From Izhakiella capsodis (GTDB lineage Bacteria > Pseudomonadota > Gammaproteobacteria > Enterobacterales > Enterobacteriaceae): DNA of 64,000 nucleotides. Each line of letters begins with the position of its first letter. Within the stretch, counting starts at the first letter, position 1. The notes beneath the pieces are model-generated. The model saw only the letters and a list, made by a program, of their open reading frames with translations. It was not told where the DNA came from and did not search any database. Below are positions 17,293-27,605 of this stretch, in pieces. The stretch lies in contig NZ_FOVC01000011.1 of assembly GCF_900115045.1 (NCBI RefSeq), forward strand, positions 60,627-124,626. Reading direction: 5' to 3'. A program made the position numbers and the translations under genes.

Positions 17293-17559
17293 CGTTCATT
17301 TGCCCTGAAATTAACCAGGTCCCGATTAAAACCGAGTCGGGCGATTAATGTCAAAGGCGAGCAGGGGTTGTGACTTCGCATCGTTGACTGTCTGCGGCTA
17401 AATGCCAAATTTTAATCGTTATCATGCCGTGGCAGATTATTCTCAACGCGTTTATGCCGACGTGGATCCTCCTGATTCCAACGATGGCACTAAGCGTGTA
17501 AACCATTTGGTATAAGCCACGCAGCAGATTGTTTTCTTTGGCCGCCGTCACGGGGCCCG
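17293..17559. other. Intergenic yiiQ/fpr, DUF805 gene yiiR not found
   Basis: In E. coli a DUF805 membrane protein gene (yiiR) sits between yiiQ and fpr. Here 267 bases separate them, too few for it. A 66-codon minus-strand frame (17351-17551) has no similarity I recognise, so I do not call it a gene. Confidence 0.4.
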
Positions 17560-18306
17560 TTACCAGTAATGTTCGCTGGTTATATGCCCAGGCTTGCGTC
17601 GCAGATGCTTACGCATACCGCGACTCTCTTTCAGCAATTGCTGGGTGTCGCGCACCATTTGGGGATTTCCACACAGCATTATGTGGCTATGTTCGGCACG
17701 CATTGGTAGTCCAGTTGCTTCCTCCAGCGCGCCGCTTTCAATCAGCCCCGGGATGCGCCCGGTCAGCGAGCCGGTGCTCTCCTCACGGCTGACTACTGTC
17801 TGTATGCGCAGTTGACCCGCATAACGTTGCTGTAATTGCCGCATCAGCGGCAAGTAGCTGAGATCGGCAGCGTAACGTACTGCGTGAACTAACACTATAT
17901 TACGAAAGCGATCAAGGTCCTCCCCCTGCTGCAGGATAGACAGGTAGGGACCAATAGCCGTACCGGTGGCCAGCATCCAGAGCGTGTCGCACTCAGGAAG
18001 TTCTTCCAGCACAAAAAAGCCGGCGGCGTCCCTGGTAATCATAATCTGATCACCGTTTTTAAGCGCATAAAGGCGAGGGCTTAACTTACCCTGAGGGACC
18101 ATCACAAGATAAAACTCAAGGTTTTCATCGTTGGGTGCGTTAACGTATGAATAGGCACGCTGAACGCGTTCACCATCGATTTCCAGCGCCAGCTTGGCAA
18201 ACTGTCCGGCAGTGAAATGCGCTATGGGTGCATTTACCGTGATGCTGAACAGGGCATCTGTCCAGTAATTTACCTGTTTCACCGTAGCATTGACCCACTC
18301 GGCCAT
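17560..18306 (-). CDS. fpr: Fpr, ferredoxin/flavodoxin-NADP+ reductase
   Basis: FAD enzyme that moves electrons between NADPH and flavodoxin or ferredoxin, supporting Fe-S repair and radical enzymes. The 248 residues equal E. coli Fpr. The FAD-binding barrel (about 1-100) holds RAYSYVNAP; the NADP domain holds LATGTAIGPYLSIL and the C-terminal MLCGNPQMV and GHITSEHYW, with the terminal aromatic residue expected to stack on FAD. TGAGGAG is located eight bases before the ATG. In E. coli it belongs to the SoxRS regulon; I could not place a SoxS box with confidence. Confidence 0.97.
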   Translation of the reverse strand: MAEWVNATVKQVNYWTDALFSITVNAPIAHFTAGQFAKLALEIDGERVQRAYSYVNAPNDENLEFYLVMVPQGKLSPRLYALKNGDQIMITRDAAGFFVLEELPECDTLWMLATGTAIGPYLSILQQGEDLDRFRNIVLVHAVRYAADLSYLPLMRQLQQRYAGQLRIQTVVSREESTGSLTGRIPGLIESGALEEATGLPMRAEHSHIMLCGNPQMVRDTQQLLKESRGMRKHLRRKPGHITSEHYW

Positions 18307-18617
18307 GACGACTCCTCATATTGTGATTACGCGCAACAATTAGCATCATCTTCGCTACTGTATTGCTGAATTTCCAGTGCTGATCCACTACAAAGCTCTT
18401 GACGACAAATCTGGCGCAATTGAATGCAGCTGTAAATAGCCTCTGACAGAACGAATTCTGTATGTAAATCGTGACACCTGAGTGGGCAGAAATTTTCAGT
18501 CTGCCTCTCGAATTGTTAGGGATTTTTGGTATTTTTTCCGGCGAATTATTTTTATACCCGTCGTTCTTACTGAAAAATTAAAAAATGGCGAGTTATCACT
18601 CTGTGGTGAGCCTGATG
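18307..18617. other. Divergent intergenic region fpr/emrD
   Basis: A 311-base gap between divergent fpr and emrD. It must contain promoters for both, but I see no clear sigma-70 pair, operator palindrome or hairpin. The last 100 bases are AT-rich. Confidence 0.4.
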
Positions 18618-19805
18618 AAAGGTCAAAAAAATAACGCGGTTTTGCTGATGCTGACCATGCTGGTCGCCGTGGGGCAGATGGCACAAACCGTTTATGTTCC
18701 TGCCATGTCGGCTATTGCTGCCACGCTGCATGTTTCCGATGGCTCGGTGCAGCGAGTCATGGCCGCTTATCTGATGACCTATGGTGGTTCACAGCTTATC
18801 TATGGGCCGCTATCCGATTCTTACGGACGGCGGCCAGTTATTTTGACCGGCATGGTCATTTTTATCATCGGTACGCTAACCGCTTTGTTTGCCAGCAACT
18901 TTGGCAGCCTGGTGCTGGGAAGCGCAATTCAGGGTCTAGGTACGGGTGTGGCTGGCGTAATGGCCCGCACGTTGCCGCGTGATGTTTATCAGGGCGCGGC
19001 ACTACGCCATGCTAATAGCTTGCTGAATATGGGTATTCTGGTCAGTCCGCTGATCGCTCCGTTGATTGGCGCAGTGCTAATGTCATTGTATGGCTGGCGT
19101 GCCTGCTTTGCTTTTTTACTGGCCCTTTGCCTGGTCGTGAGTTTTACGATGCTGCGTTGGCTACCGGAAACCCGCCCCCATTATGAGGGGGTCAGGCTAC
19201 CGTTTTTTTCCCGTTACCGCCCGTTGCTTATGGAGGGTAATTTCGTTCGCTACATGATTATGCTGATCGGTGCTCTGGCTGGTATCGCAGTATTTGAAGC
19301 CTGCTGTGGTGTGCTGCTCGGCGGTGTGCTTGGCCTGAACAGCATGACCGTCAGCATTTTGTTTATTTTGCCTATTCCGGCGGCATTTTTCGGTGCGTGG
19401 TTTGCTGGTAGTGATAGTCGTAGCAGTCAGACAATCATGTGGTATGCGGTTAATAGTTGTCTGACTGCAGGGCTGCTGATGTGGTTGCCATCATGGTTTG
19501 GCGTTATGAATGTCTGGACGCTGTTGGTTCCAGCGGCACTGTTCTTCTTTGGTGCCGGAATGTTGTTTCCGCTGGCGACCACCGGGGCGATGGAGCCTTG
19601 GCCGTGGCTGGCCGGTACTGCCGGCGCACTGCTTGGCGGCTTACAGAATCTCGGCGCAGGGGTCAGTGCCTGGTTATCCGCGATGCTGCCGCAGCACGGT
19701 CAGTTCAGTCTTGGGATGCTGATGTTTGCGCTCGCGCTGCTGATTTTAATCTGCTGGCTACCGCTTTCACGCCAGCCAGCAGACAGTTCAGTCAGTTCAC
19801 ACTGA
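18618..19805 (+). CDS. emrD: EmrD, major facilitator superfamily multidrug exporter
   Basis: Inner-membrane drug:H+ antiporter with twelve predicted helices. The 395 residues (E. coli 394) carry the MFS motif A region YGPLSDSYGRRPVIL, the motif C-like GLGTGVAGVMARTLPRD, and the strongly conserved SMTVSILFILPIPAAFFGAWFAG and TLLVPAALFFFGAGMLFPLAT. The frame is open 11 codons upstream, but the ATG at 18618 (MKGQKNNAVL) follows GGTGAG and matches the family start. Ends 9 bases before the convergent glpX stop. Confidence 0.94.
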   Translation, partial: KGQKNNAVLLMLTMLVAVGQMAQTVYVPAMSAIAATLHVSDGSVQRVMAAYLMTYGGSQLIYGPLSDSYGRRPVILTGMVIFIIGTLTALFASNFGSLVLGSAIQGLGTGVAGVMARTLPRDVYQGAALRHANSLLNMGILVSPLIAPLIGAVLMSLYGWRACFAFLLALCLVVSFTMLRWLPETRPHYEGVRLPFFSRYRPLLMEGNFVRYMIMLIGALAGIAVFEACCGVLLGGVLGLNSMTVSILFILPIPAAFFGAWFAGSDSRSSQTIMWYAVNSCLTAGLLMWLPSWFGVMNVWTLLVPAALFFFGAGMLFPLATTGAMEPWPWLAGTAGALLGGLQNLGAGVSAWLSAMLPQHGQFSLGMLMFALALLILICWLPLSRQPADSSVSSH

Positions 19806-19814
19806 TCGCCGCCT

Positions 19815-20825
19815 TCAGCGTATCAAGTGGCGCAGCTCACTGTCTTTGCGGTCGAGATAATGTATCGACTGAATACGGCGAATGGTACGCGATTTACCGC
19901 GTATCAGCAGCGTTTCACTACTGGCTATATTGCCACGGAGGCTAATACCTTTTAGCAGATCTCCACTGGTGATGCCGGTAGCGGCGAAAACCACGTTATC
20001 GGTGCGGGCCATCTCCGACAGCGTCAGCACTGCGTCGGCTCTGATGCCCATCTGTTGACAGCGGCGAAGTTCTTCCTCACCGGTACGACGATTCTCGGGC
20101 GTATTACCTTTAACGTGATGACGTGCCAGCAGACGTCCCTGCATATCGCCATCCAGCGCGCGGATCACCGCAGCCGAAATCACCCCTTCGGGGGCGCCGC
20201 CAATACCATAGAGAACATCCATCTCGTTGTCTGGCATACAGGCCAGAATCGAGGCGGCGACATCCCCATCAGGAATAGCAAAAACCCGTATCCCCCACTG
20301 CTGCATTTGTTGAATTATTTCCTCGTGGCGAGGTTTTGCCAGAATGCTGACGGTCAACTGACTGAGCGGTTTATTCATCGCCCTGGCAACATTGCTGAGG
20401 TTGGTCTGCAAAGGCAGCGTCAGGTCAATGCTGCCTTTGGCTTGTGGCCCGACGATGAGTTTTTCCATGTACATGTCCGGCGCGTGTAAAAAGCAGCCTT
20501 TTTCGCCGACGGCCATTACCGCCAGCGCGTTGGCCTGCCCCATCGCCGTCATGCGCGTGCCGTCGATGGGATCGACGGCAATATCGACGCTGTCGCCCTG
20601 ACCACTGCCGACCTTTTCACCGATCCATAGCATCGGTGCTTCATCGATCTCACCCTCGCCGATGACGATCTGGCCATCGATATCAATCTGATTTAACACG
20701 TGACGCATGGCCTGGACTGCGGCACCATCGGCCGCGTTTTTATCACCGCGCCCTAGCCAGCGATAACCGGCCAGCGCAGCGGCTTCCCTTACCCGTGAAA
20801 ATTCAATTGCAAGCTCTCGTTTCAT
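19815..20825 (-). CDS. glpX: GlpX, class II fructose-1,6-bisphosphatase
   Basis: Hydrolyses fructose 1,6-bisphosphate for gluconeogenesis. The 336 residues match E. coli GlpX in length, with the metal-binding segments GEGEIDEAPML and VDPIDGT, the substrate region EKLIVGPQAKG and YGIGGAPEGVISA. It is the last gene of a glpF-glpK-glpX array on the minus strand. The 112 bases before it contain a weak AAACCT/AGGTTT hairpin with a T-run on the minus strand (near 20882-20912) that might partly attenuate read-through from glpK. Confidence 0.97.
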   Translation of the reverse strand: MKRELAIEFSRVREAAALAGYRWLGRGDKNAADGAAVQAMRHVLNQIDIDGQIVIGEGEIDEAPMLWIGEKVGSGQGDSVDIAVDPIDGTRMTAMGQANALAVMAVGEKGCFLHAPDMYMEKLIVGPQAKGSIDLTLPLQTNLSNVARAMNKPLSQLTVSILAKPRHEEIIQQMQQWGIRVFAIPDGDVAASILACMPDNEMDVLYGIGGAPEGVISAAVIRALDGDMQGRLLARHHVKGNTPENRRTGEEELRRCQQMGIRADAVLTLSEMARTDNVVFAATGITSGDLLKGISLRGNIASSETLLIRGKSRTIRRIQSIHYLDRKDSELRHLIR

Positions 20826-20937
20826 CGCCTTTTCCGGCTTTATAAGGAGGGCTGGTAGTTTAACACAGGCGGGATAGCTAAAAAAAACCTGCGGATGAAG
20901 CCCATAGGTTTCATGCCCCCCCGATTATTTGCTGATA

Positions 20938-22449
<1,512 letters not shown>

Positions 22450-22550
22450 AATACTGTCCTGATGATGTCAAGAGTCTGAGACCGCGGCCCGTTACCGTGG
22501 CAGTTCTGCTCTGAGGCAGATAAACAACATCGATAACGGGCGGCGATAAA

Positions 22551-23405
22551 TTACACTTTCCGTTGTGCTTGCGCTGCGCCCGTAACAGGTTCCGCCAGTG
22601 TTTCGTTTTCAGTCGCTTTTCCCGGCAGGTTACGGGCAATCAGGCTGCGATAGGCGAAAGCGCCGACGATGGCCCCGACAATAGGACCGAAAATAGGGAC
22701 CAGGAAGTACGGAATCTTTTCGCCACCGGTAAGGGCAACCTTGCCCCACCCGGCAAGAAAAGCGAACAATTTAGGCCCAAAATCACGGGCAGGATTCAGG
22801 GCAAAGCCGGTCAGTGGCCCCATAGATGCGCCGGTAATGGCGATTAGCAGGCCAATCAGCAGCGGTGCTAATGGGCCCTTTGGCAGTCCATTGCCGTCAT
22901 CTGTTAACGCCATGATCAGACCCATCATCAAGGCGGTAATCACTGCTTCAACCAGAAAGGCCTGGCCGACGCTAATGTGTGGGTTAGGGTAAGTTGAGAA
23001 GATACTGGCTAATTCAAGGCTTTGAACGCTGCCACGCGCCATGTGATGCGTCTGCTCATAATCGTAAAACAGGCTGTAGTAAAGGCCGTATACCAGCGCT
23101 GCTGCGCAAAAGGCGCCCGCTATCTGAGCGAGGATGTAAGGAATAACTTTATCTCTTTCGAAATTGGCAAATAGCCACAGTGCCAAAGTGACTGCCGGGT
23201 TAAGATGCGCACCCGATACGCCAGCGCTGAGGTAAATGGCCATTGAGACCGCAATACCCCAGATAATGCTGATTTCCCACTGTCCGAAGCTGGCGCCGGT
23301 TAGTTTCATCGCAGCAACACAGCCTGCGCCGAAGAATAAAATGATACCGACTCCGAGAAATTCGGCGATGCACTGCCCTTTGAGCCTGCTGGTTGAATAA
23401 CTCAT
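22551..23405 (-). CDS. glpF: GlpF, glycerol facilitator (aquaglyceroporin)
   Basis: Channel for glycerol and small polyols in the inner membrane. The 284 residues (E. coli 281) have six helices and two half-helices with the family motifs HLNPAVTLA and LNPARDFGP, and TDDGNGLPKGPLAPLLIG. The open frame extends 16 codons upstream, but MSYSTSRLKGQCIAEF at 23405, after CAGGAC, matches the E. coli start. First gene of glpFKX; a GlpR operator lies about 90 bases upstream. Confidence 0.96.
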   Translation of the reverse strand: MSYSTSRLKGQCIAEFLGVGIILFFGAGCVAAMKLTGASFGQWEISIIWGIAVSMAIYLSAGVSGAHLNPAVTLALWLFANFERDKVIPYILAQIAGAFCAAALVYGLYYSLFYDYEQTHHMARGSVQSLELASIFSTYPNPHISVGQAFLVEAVITALMMGLIMALTDDGNGLPKGPLAPLLIGLLIAITGASMGPLTGFALNPARDFGPKLFAFLAGWGKVALTGGEKIPYFLVPIFGPIVGAIVGAFAYRSLIARNLPGKATENETLAEPVTGAAQAQRKV

Positions 23406-23491
23406 AATGAATGTCCTGAAAGCGAAGTTAATTTTTTCTGCTGTTTGTATCATTCCATTGAGTTGCCCTCCTTAATGTTGGGCTGCTGTAA

Positions 23492-23511
23492 ATTTATCGT
23501 TAACGAACATG
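23492..23511. promoter_or_regulatory. GlpR operator upstream of glpF
   Basis: The sequence ATTTATCGTTAACGAACATG fits the GlpR consensus (WATKYTCGWWWWCGAMCATW) at 17 of 20 positions, with a perfect right half CGAACAT. It sits in the 440-base divergent region between glpF and zapB, on the glpF side. CRP sites are also expected; TGTGTATTACGTCATA near 23537 is a poor candidate that I do not call. Apart from these I see no gene in 23406-23845. Confidence 0.75.
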
Positions 23512-23845
23512 TTCGAGAAATAGCGAAATCAAAAAATGTGTATTACGTCATATAAATGAGCGTTTTCGCGTATTCTGGTTTTACTGAAACGCTATTTTTA
23601 TTTTCCTTTTAGCCCGAATTTTGAGCATTTTGTTAACAATTTTACCGCTCTTCACGTGAGAATTGTAAAAATAACCAGGTATAAACTGAAAAACGTTAAA
23701 AACCTTTTTCACTGTGACTTCGCTGCTGGACTTGAGCTAACCCTCTACTTACAATCGGGTATCTGTTGCTAACCGCGCAATCCGGCCTGGCCTGTTCATC
23801 CGCGGCTAGCATCATCATCGCCTTGCGATTAGGAGAGAATAAAAG

Positions 23846-24085
23846 ATGTCATTTGAAGTTTTTGAAAAACTGGAAGCGAAAGTACAGCAGGCGATTGATA
23901 CTATCACGCTATTGCAAATGGAAATTGAAGAGCTAAAAGAGCAGAAAGCGCATCTCAATCTGCAGATCCAACAGTCTGCTGGCAGCAGCGAGTCCCTGGC
24001 GCGGGAAAATCAGCAGTTGAAAGAGGAACAACATGTCTGGCAGGAGCGTTTACGTGCACTGCTGGGTAAGATGGAAGAAGTGTAA
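23846..24085 (+). CDS. zapB: ZapB, cell-division coiled-coil protein
   Basis: Small cytoplasmic coiled coil that binds ZapA and thickens the Z-ring. The 79 residues match the family from MSFEVFEKLEAKVQQAIDTI to the C-terminal WQERLRALLGKMEEV, with heptad pattern throughout. AGGAGAG is located nine bases before the ATG. It is divergent from glpF and convergent with rraA, as in E. coli, and is closed by a terminator hairpin. Confidence 0.96.
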   Translation: MSFEVFEKLEAKVQQAIDTITLLQMEIEELKEQKAHLNLQIQQSAGSSESLARENQQLKEEQHVWQERLRALLGKMEEV

Positions 24086-24107
24086 CGCCAGCGTCAACTT
24101 TAAATAT

Positions 24108-24133
24108 GAACGGGTGCCGCAGGCACCCGTTTT
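24108..24133. terminator. Terminator between convergent zapB and rraA
   Basis: Nine-base perfect stem ACGGGTGCC (24110-24118) and GGCACCCGT (24122-24130) with a three-base loop and a short T run to the right. The left side is AT-rich, so it may serve rraA too. Confidence 0.85.
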
Positions 24134-24151
24134 ACATCGGTACGCGATGCG

Positions 24152-24637
24152 TTATTCGATGTCAAGTGCATCTTCAGAAAGGATGATGCCAGTATTGTCG
24201 GCATAAAGGTGGTCACCTGAGAAGAAGGTGACGCCGCCGAAGTTAACCCGCACGTCGCTTTCGCCTCCGCCCTCGCCGGCAGCACCGACGGGAATTGCGG
24301 CAATGGCCTGGATACCGATATCCAGCTCTTCCAGATCATCGACCTGCCGCACTGAGCCATATACGACGATGCCTTCCCACTCATTTTGCAGAGCAATGCG
24401 TGCCAGCGCAGCGTCTACCAGCGCACGCCGTACCGAGCCACCGCCGTCTACCAGCAGAACGCGACCGCGACCATTCTCTTCAAGTAAATCATATAGCAGA
24501 CCGTTATCCTCGAAACATTTTACCGTAGTAATCTGCCCACCGAAGGAGGTGCGGCCACCAAAATTAGAAAACAGCGGTTCAACTACGTTTACCTCTTCAT
24601 GGTAAATATCGCAGAGTTCAGAAGTATCGTATTTCAT
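24152..24637 (-). CDS. rraA: RraA, regulator of RNase E activity
   Basis: Ring-shaped protein that binds RNase E and lowers mRNA decay. The 161 residues equal E. coli RraA; VDGGGSVRRALVDAALA and FGGVTFFSGDHLYADNTGIILSE-like segments are conserved. The protein resembles class II aldolases but lacks their catalytic function. In E. coli menA lies between rraA and hslU; here only 160 bases separate them and menA is absent. Confidence 0.96.
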   Translation of the reverse strand: MKYDTSELCDIYHEEVNVVEPLFSNFGGRTSFGGQITTVKCFEDNGLLYDLLEENGRGRVLLVDGGGSVRRALVDAALARIALQNEWEGIVVYGSVRQVDDLEELDIGIQAIAAIPVGAAGEGGGESDVRVNFGGVTFFSGDHLYADNTGIILSEDALDIE

Positions 24638-24767
24638 AGATTATTCTTCAGTTTGCCGCAGGATGAATGAGTATATCGCTTTAGGGCGGAAGATGGCAAA
24701 AACCCGCTTTGATTAAAATTGCGCTACGTCAAGTACATCGCGGATGTTGATACTATCAGTGAAATGA

Positions 24768-24787
24768 AGCCGGTCTGATGACCGGCT
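24768..24787 (-). terminator. Hairpin downstream of hslU
   Basis: Perfect eight-base stem AGCCGGTC (24768-24775) and GACCGGCT (24780-24787) with a TGAT loop, eleven bases after the hslU stop. On the minus strand it is followed by TCATTTCACT, not a real T-tract, so termination may be weak or it may protect the mRNA 3' end. Confidence 0.6.
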
Positions 24788-24797
24788 GTGGGAAGCG

Positions 24798-26129
24798 TTA
24801 CAGAATGAAACGGCTCAAATCTTCATCAGCAACCAGTTCATCCAGGTGGCTGGAGACATAAGCGGCATCAATAGTGATAGATTCGCCATTGCGCTCGCTG
24901 GCATCATAGGAAATATCCTCCATCAAACGCTCAAGTACGGTATGTAAGCGGCGTGCGCCAATATTTTCTGCCGTTTCGTTAACCTGCCAGGCAGCTTCGG
25001 CAATGCGTCGAATTCCGTCCTCGGTAAAATGGACATCCACGCCTTCAGTCTTCATCAGCGCTTTGTATTGAACGGTCACCGAAGCGCTTGGCTCAGTGAG
25101 GATGCGTTCGAAATCGCCGGTAGTCAGCGCCTGCAATTCTACGCGAATGGGCAGGCGGCCTTGCAGTTCAGGGATCAGATCCGATGGACTGGCAACCTGG
25201 AAAGCACCGGAGGCAATAAATAAGATATGGTCAGTTTTAACCATGCCGTGTTTGGTTGAAACCGTACAGCCTTCAACCAGTGGCAGCAGGTCGCGCTGAA
25301 CCCCTTCGCGTGAAACGTCCGGCCCGGACGTTTCACCGCGCTTACAAACTTTATCTATCTCATCGATAAAGACGATACCATGCTGCTCAACGGCTTCAAT
25401 AGCCTGCTCTTTTAGCTCTTCATGATTAACCAGTTTCGCAGCTTCTTCTTCAATCAGAAGCTTGATTGCCTCTTTAATTTTCAGCTTACGCGGCTTTTGC
25501 TTCTGGCTCCCCAGGTTCTGAAACATGGACTGCAATTGATTGGTCATTTCTTCCATGCCTGGGGGGGCCATAATTTCAACGCCCATCGGCGAGGTAGCCA
25601 GATTTATCTCAATCTCTTTATCATCCAGCTCCCCTTCACGTAGCTTTTTGCGAAATGACTGACGTGCTGAGGAAGGCTCTGGTGTTGACTCGGACTGACC
25701 CCAGTTATTTTTTGCTGGTGGGATTAGCACATCAAGGATGCGCTCTTCCGCCATCTCTTCGGCGCGATAGCGATGTTTCTCAATGGCCTGCTGGCGTACC
25801 ATTTTTAGCGCCGAGTCGGTCAGGTCCCGAATAATCGAGTCAACTTCTTTGCCGACATAGCCTACTTCGGTAAATTTGGTTGCCTCAACCTTGATGAAGG
25901 GCGCGTTGGCCAACTTAGCGAGGCGACGGGCAATTTCCGTTTTGCCGACGCCGGTCGGGCCGATCATCAGGATGTTCTTGGGCGTTACTTCGTGGCGAAG
26001 ATCTTCGTCCAGCTGCATGCGGCGCCAGCGGTTGCGCAGCGCGATAGCAACGGCGCGCTTTGCACCTTCCTGGCCGATGATGAAGCGATTAAGTTCGCTT
26101 ACTATCTCGCGAGGCGTCATTTCAGACAT
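24798..26129 (-). CDS. hslU: HslU, AAA+ unfoldase of the HslUV protease
   Basis: ATP-driven unfoldase (ClpY) that feeds substrates into the HslV chamber. The 443 residues match E. coli HslU: N-terminal MSEMTPREIVSELN, Walker A GPTGVGKTE near residue 60, the GYVGKE pore motif, an insertion (I) domain around 110-240, Walker B IVFIDEIDKV, sensor II near GARRLHT and the C-terminal DLSRFIL that docks into HslV. It is 12 bases behind hslV in a heat-shock operon. Confidence 0.98.
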   Translation of the reverse strand: MSEMTPREIVSELNRFIIGQEGAKRAVAIALRNRWRRMQLDEDLRHEVTPKNILMIGPTGVGKTEIARRLAKLANAPFIKVEATKFTEVGYVGKEVDSIIRDLTDSALKMVRQQAIEKHRYRAEEMAEERILDVLIPPAKNNWGQSESTPEPSSARQSFRKKLREGELDDKEIEINLATSPMGVEIMAPPGMEEMTNQLQSMFQNLGSQKQKPRKLKIKEAIKLLIEEEAAKLVNHEELKEQAIEAVEQHGIVFIDEIDKVCKRGETSGPDVSREGVQRDLLPLVEGCTVSTKHGMVKTDHILFIASGAFQVASPSDLIPELQGRLPIRVELQALTTGDFERILTEPSASVTVQYKALMKTEGVDVHFTEDGIRRIAEAAWQVNETAENIGARRLHTVLERLMEDISYDASERNGESITIDAAYVSSHLDELVADEDLSRFIL

Positions 26130-26141
26130 TATCAGGATTCC

Positions 26142-26672
26142 TTACGCTTTGGACGTTAATTCTTCGATAGTCAGATTATGGTTGGTATAGATGCAGATAT
26201 CGCCAGCAATATTCAACGCTTTTTCGGTAATTTCACGTGCGCTCAGATCGGAGTTTTCCAGCAGGGCGCGCGCTGCTGCCTGCGCATAAGGACCACCTGA
26301 ACCAATGGCAATCAGATCGTTTTCGGGTTGGATAACATCGCCGTTACCGGTGATGATCAGTGAAGCTGTTTCATCAGCGACCGCCAGTAACGCTTCCAGT
26401 TTGCGTAGTATACGATCGGTGCGCCAGTCTTTAGCAAGTTCAACGGCAGCTTTAACCAGATGTCCCTGATGCATTTCCAGCTTACGCTCAAAGCGTTCAA
26501 ACAGGGTAAAAGCATCTGCCGTGCCGCCAGCGAATCCGGCAATAACCTTGTCATTATAAAGACGACGCACTTTTTTAACGTTGCCTTTCATTACGGTGTT
26601 GCCGAGGGTAGCCTGGCCATCGCCGCCAATCACTACCTGGCCATTGCGTCGAACACTAACAATTGTTGTCAC
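26142..26672 (-). CDS. hslV: HslV, threonine peptidase of the HslUV protease
   Basis: Proteasome-like peptidase (ClpQ). The 176 residues, after the start codon, begin TTIVSVRRNGQVVIGGDGQ, so removal of the initiator exposes the catalytic Thr. GSGGPYAQAAARAL is also conserved. The open frame runs further upstream, but the start is the GTG at 26672, seven bases after AAGGGG; it gives the exact E. coli length and the needed N-terminal Thr. The transcript is led by a sigma-32 promoter and a perfect hairpin. Confidence 0.97.
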   Translation of the reverse strand: MTTIVSVRRNGQVVIGGDGQATLGNTVMKGNVKKVRRLYNDKVIAGFAGGTADAFTLFERFERKLEMHQGHLVKAAVELAKDWRTDRILRKLEALLAVADETASLIITGNGDVIQPENDLIAIGSGGPYAQAAARALLENSDLSAREITEKALNIAGDICIYTNHNLTIEELTSKA

Positions 26673-26704
26673 GGGCAGACCCCTTAATGCAATCGAATAA
26701 GAAT

Positions 26705-26726
26705 CCCCGCAGTTTACGCTGCGGGG
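26705..26726 (-). promoter_or_regulatory. 5' stem-loop of hslVU mRNA
   Basis: A perfect eight-base stem, CCCCGCAG and CTGCGGGG with a six-base loop, begins where the transcript from the sigma-32 promoter should start. E. coli hslVU carries a similar 5'-terminal hairpin (CCCCGTAC...GTACGGGG) that stabilises the mRNA. Sequence of the stem differs while the CCCC/GGGG ends and position are kept, which supports a structural role. Confidence 0.85.
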
Positions 26727-26739
26727 TGAGTGCAATCAG

Positions 26740-26766
26740 ATATGGGGCGGCTTTGACGGGTTTCAA
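26740..26766 (-). promoter_or_regulatory. Sigma-32 heat-shock promoter of hslVU
   Basis: On the minus strand TTGAAA (26766-26761) is followed after 13 bases by CCCCATAT (26747-26740). This fits the sigma-32 consensus (CTTGAAA and CCCCATNT) and its 13-15 base spacing. The -35 overlaps the ftsN stop codon. Start of transcription would be near 26730, at the foot of the hairpin. Confidence 0.92.
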
Positions 26767-27605
26767 CCCCCGATGGCGATAGGGATGCAGTTTGTATGGC
26801 CGGAACCGCGCAAGGTTTGCAGGGCGCTATCGACCCCGGTGCGGCTGTTGTAAGGCCCTATAACGACGCGGTTCCAGCCGGAGCCAGAGGTGATCCGGCT
26901 TTCAAAGCCTTCAAAAGCCAGCTTAGCGCGTGTTGATTCGGCTTGTCCGACGCTTTTAAAAGAGCCACATTGTAACATCCAGCGCGGGGACTTGACTTTT
27001 TCCGTTGCGGACTCAGGCTGTTTAGCGGTGGTCTGCGGCTGAGGCGTGCGTGGCGTAGGTTGTGTCGGACGAGGCTGTAGAGATTGCACGGGCAGGCGTG
27101 ACTGCATTTCAAGCTGATTTTGCAGGCGCTGCCGCTGTAAGGTTTGCTGGCGCTGTACAGGCGTCTGCTCATTCCAGGGAACCTCATTGAGCTGGGTTGG
27201 CTGCTGCTTCATATCAGCCTGCATTTGATCGAGCAGCTGGCGCTGTTCGTTCGTCAGTTGTGTTTGTGGATGAATAAAGCCGCCGGCTGATGGTTCTGTC
27301 GGGCTGGGGACCGTTACCTGACTATTCTCCAGCTCTTTGATGTAGCGCCAGCGCTCCTCCGGTTTAGGAGGCAGGCCATTACCGGGCGTTTTGTGATTGG
27401 GAATGACCAGCGCATCTTCTTTTTTATGATGGGCTATAAACCACAGGCCACCGGCAAAGGTAACCAGTACCGCGACGGCCAACGCAACCATAAATTTAGA
27501 AACAGCGGAGTTATTACCGCGTCTTTTTCCGCTGCGGCCGTTTGACGTTTTTTTACGGCGCGTGCCTGTCGAACGCCCGCGGCCTACATAATCTTTTTGT
27601 GCCAC
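26763..27605 (-). CDS. ftsN: FtsN, essential cell-division protein with SPOR domain
   Basis: Bitopic division protein that triggers septal peptidoglycan synthesis. The 280 residues (E. coli 319) have a basic cytoplasmic N-terminus AQKDYVGRGRSTGTRRKK, one membrane helix (about 40-60), a Pro/Gln-rich periplasmic linker, and a C-terminal SPOR domain (about 205-280) with WMLQCGSFKS and RVVIGPYNSRTGVDSAL. The linker is shorter than in E. coli. I choose the GTG at 27605, preceded by GGAACGATTA, over an earlier GTG at 27620 with no ribosome binding site; it matches the E. coli N-terminus MAQRDYV. Confidence 0.93.
   Translation of the reverse strand: MAQKDYVGRGRSTGTRRKKTSNGRSGKRRGNNSAVSKFMVALAVAVLVTFAGGLWFIAHHKKEDALVIPNHKTPGNGLPPKPEERWRYIKELENSQVTVPSPTEPSAGGFIHPQTQLTNEQRQLLDQMQADMKQQPTQLNEVPWNEQTPVQRQQTLQRQRLQNQLEMQSRLPVQSLQPRPTQPTPRTPQPQTTAKQPESATEKVKSPRWMLQCGSFKSVGQAESTRAKLAFEGFESRITSGSGWNRVVIGPYNSRTGVDSALQTLRGSGHTNCIPIAIGG

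Noticed and set aside
17351..17551. 66-codon minus-strand frame as a small membrane protein or yiiR remnant
   Set aside because: No similarity to DUF805, no clear ribosome binding site and no continuous hydrophobic pattern.
20882..20912. Terminator between glpK and glpX
   Set aside because: The six-base stem has a long mismatched interior; too weak to call as a terminator, mentioned only under glpX.
23535..23555. CRP site upstream of glpF
   Set aside because: TGTGTATTACGTCATA matches only one half of the consensus; regulation by CRP is likely from knowledge of the regulon, but the site is not supported.
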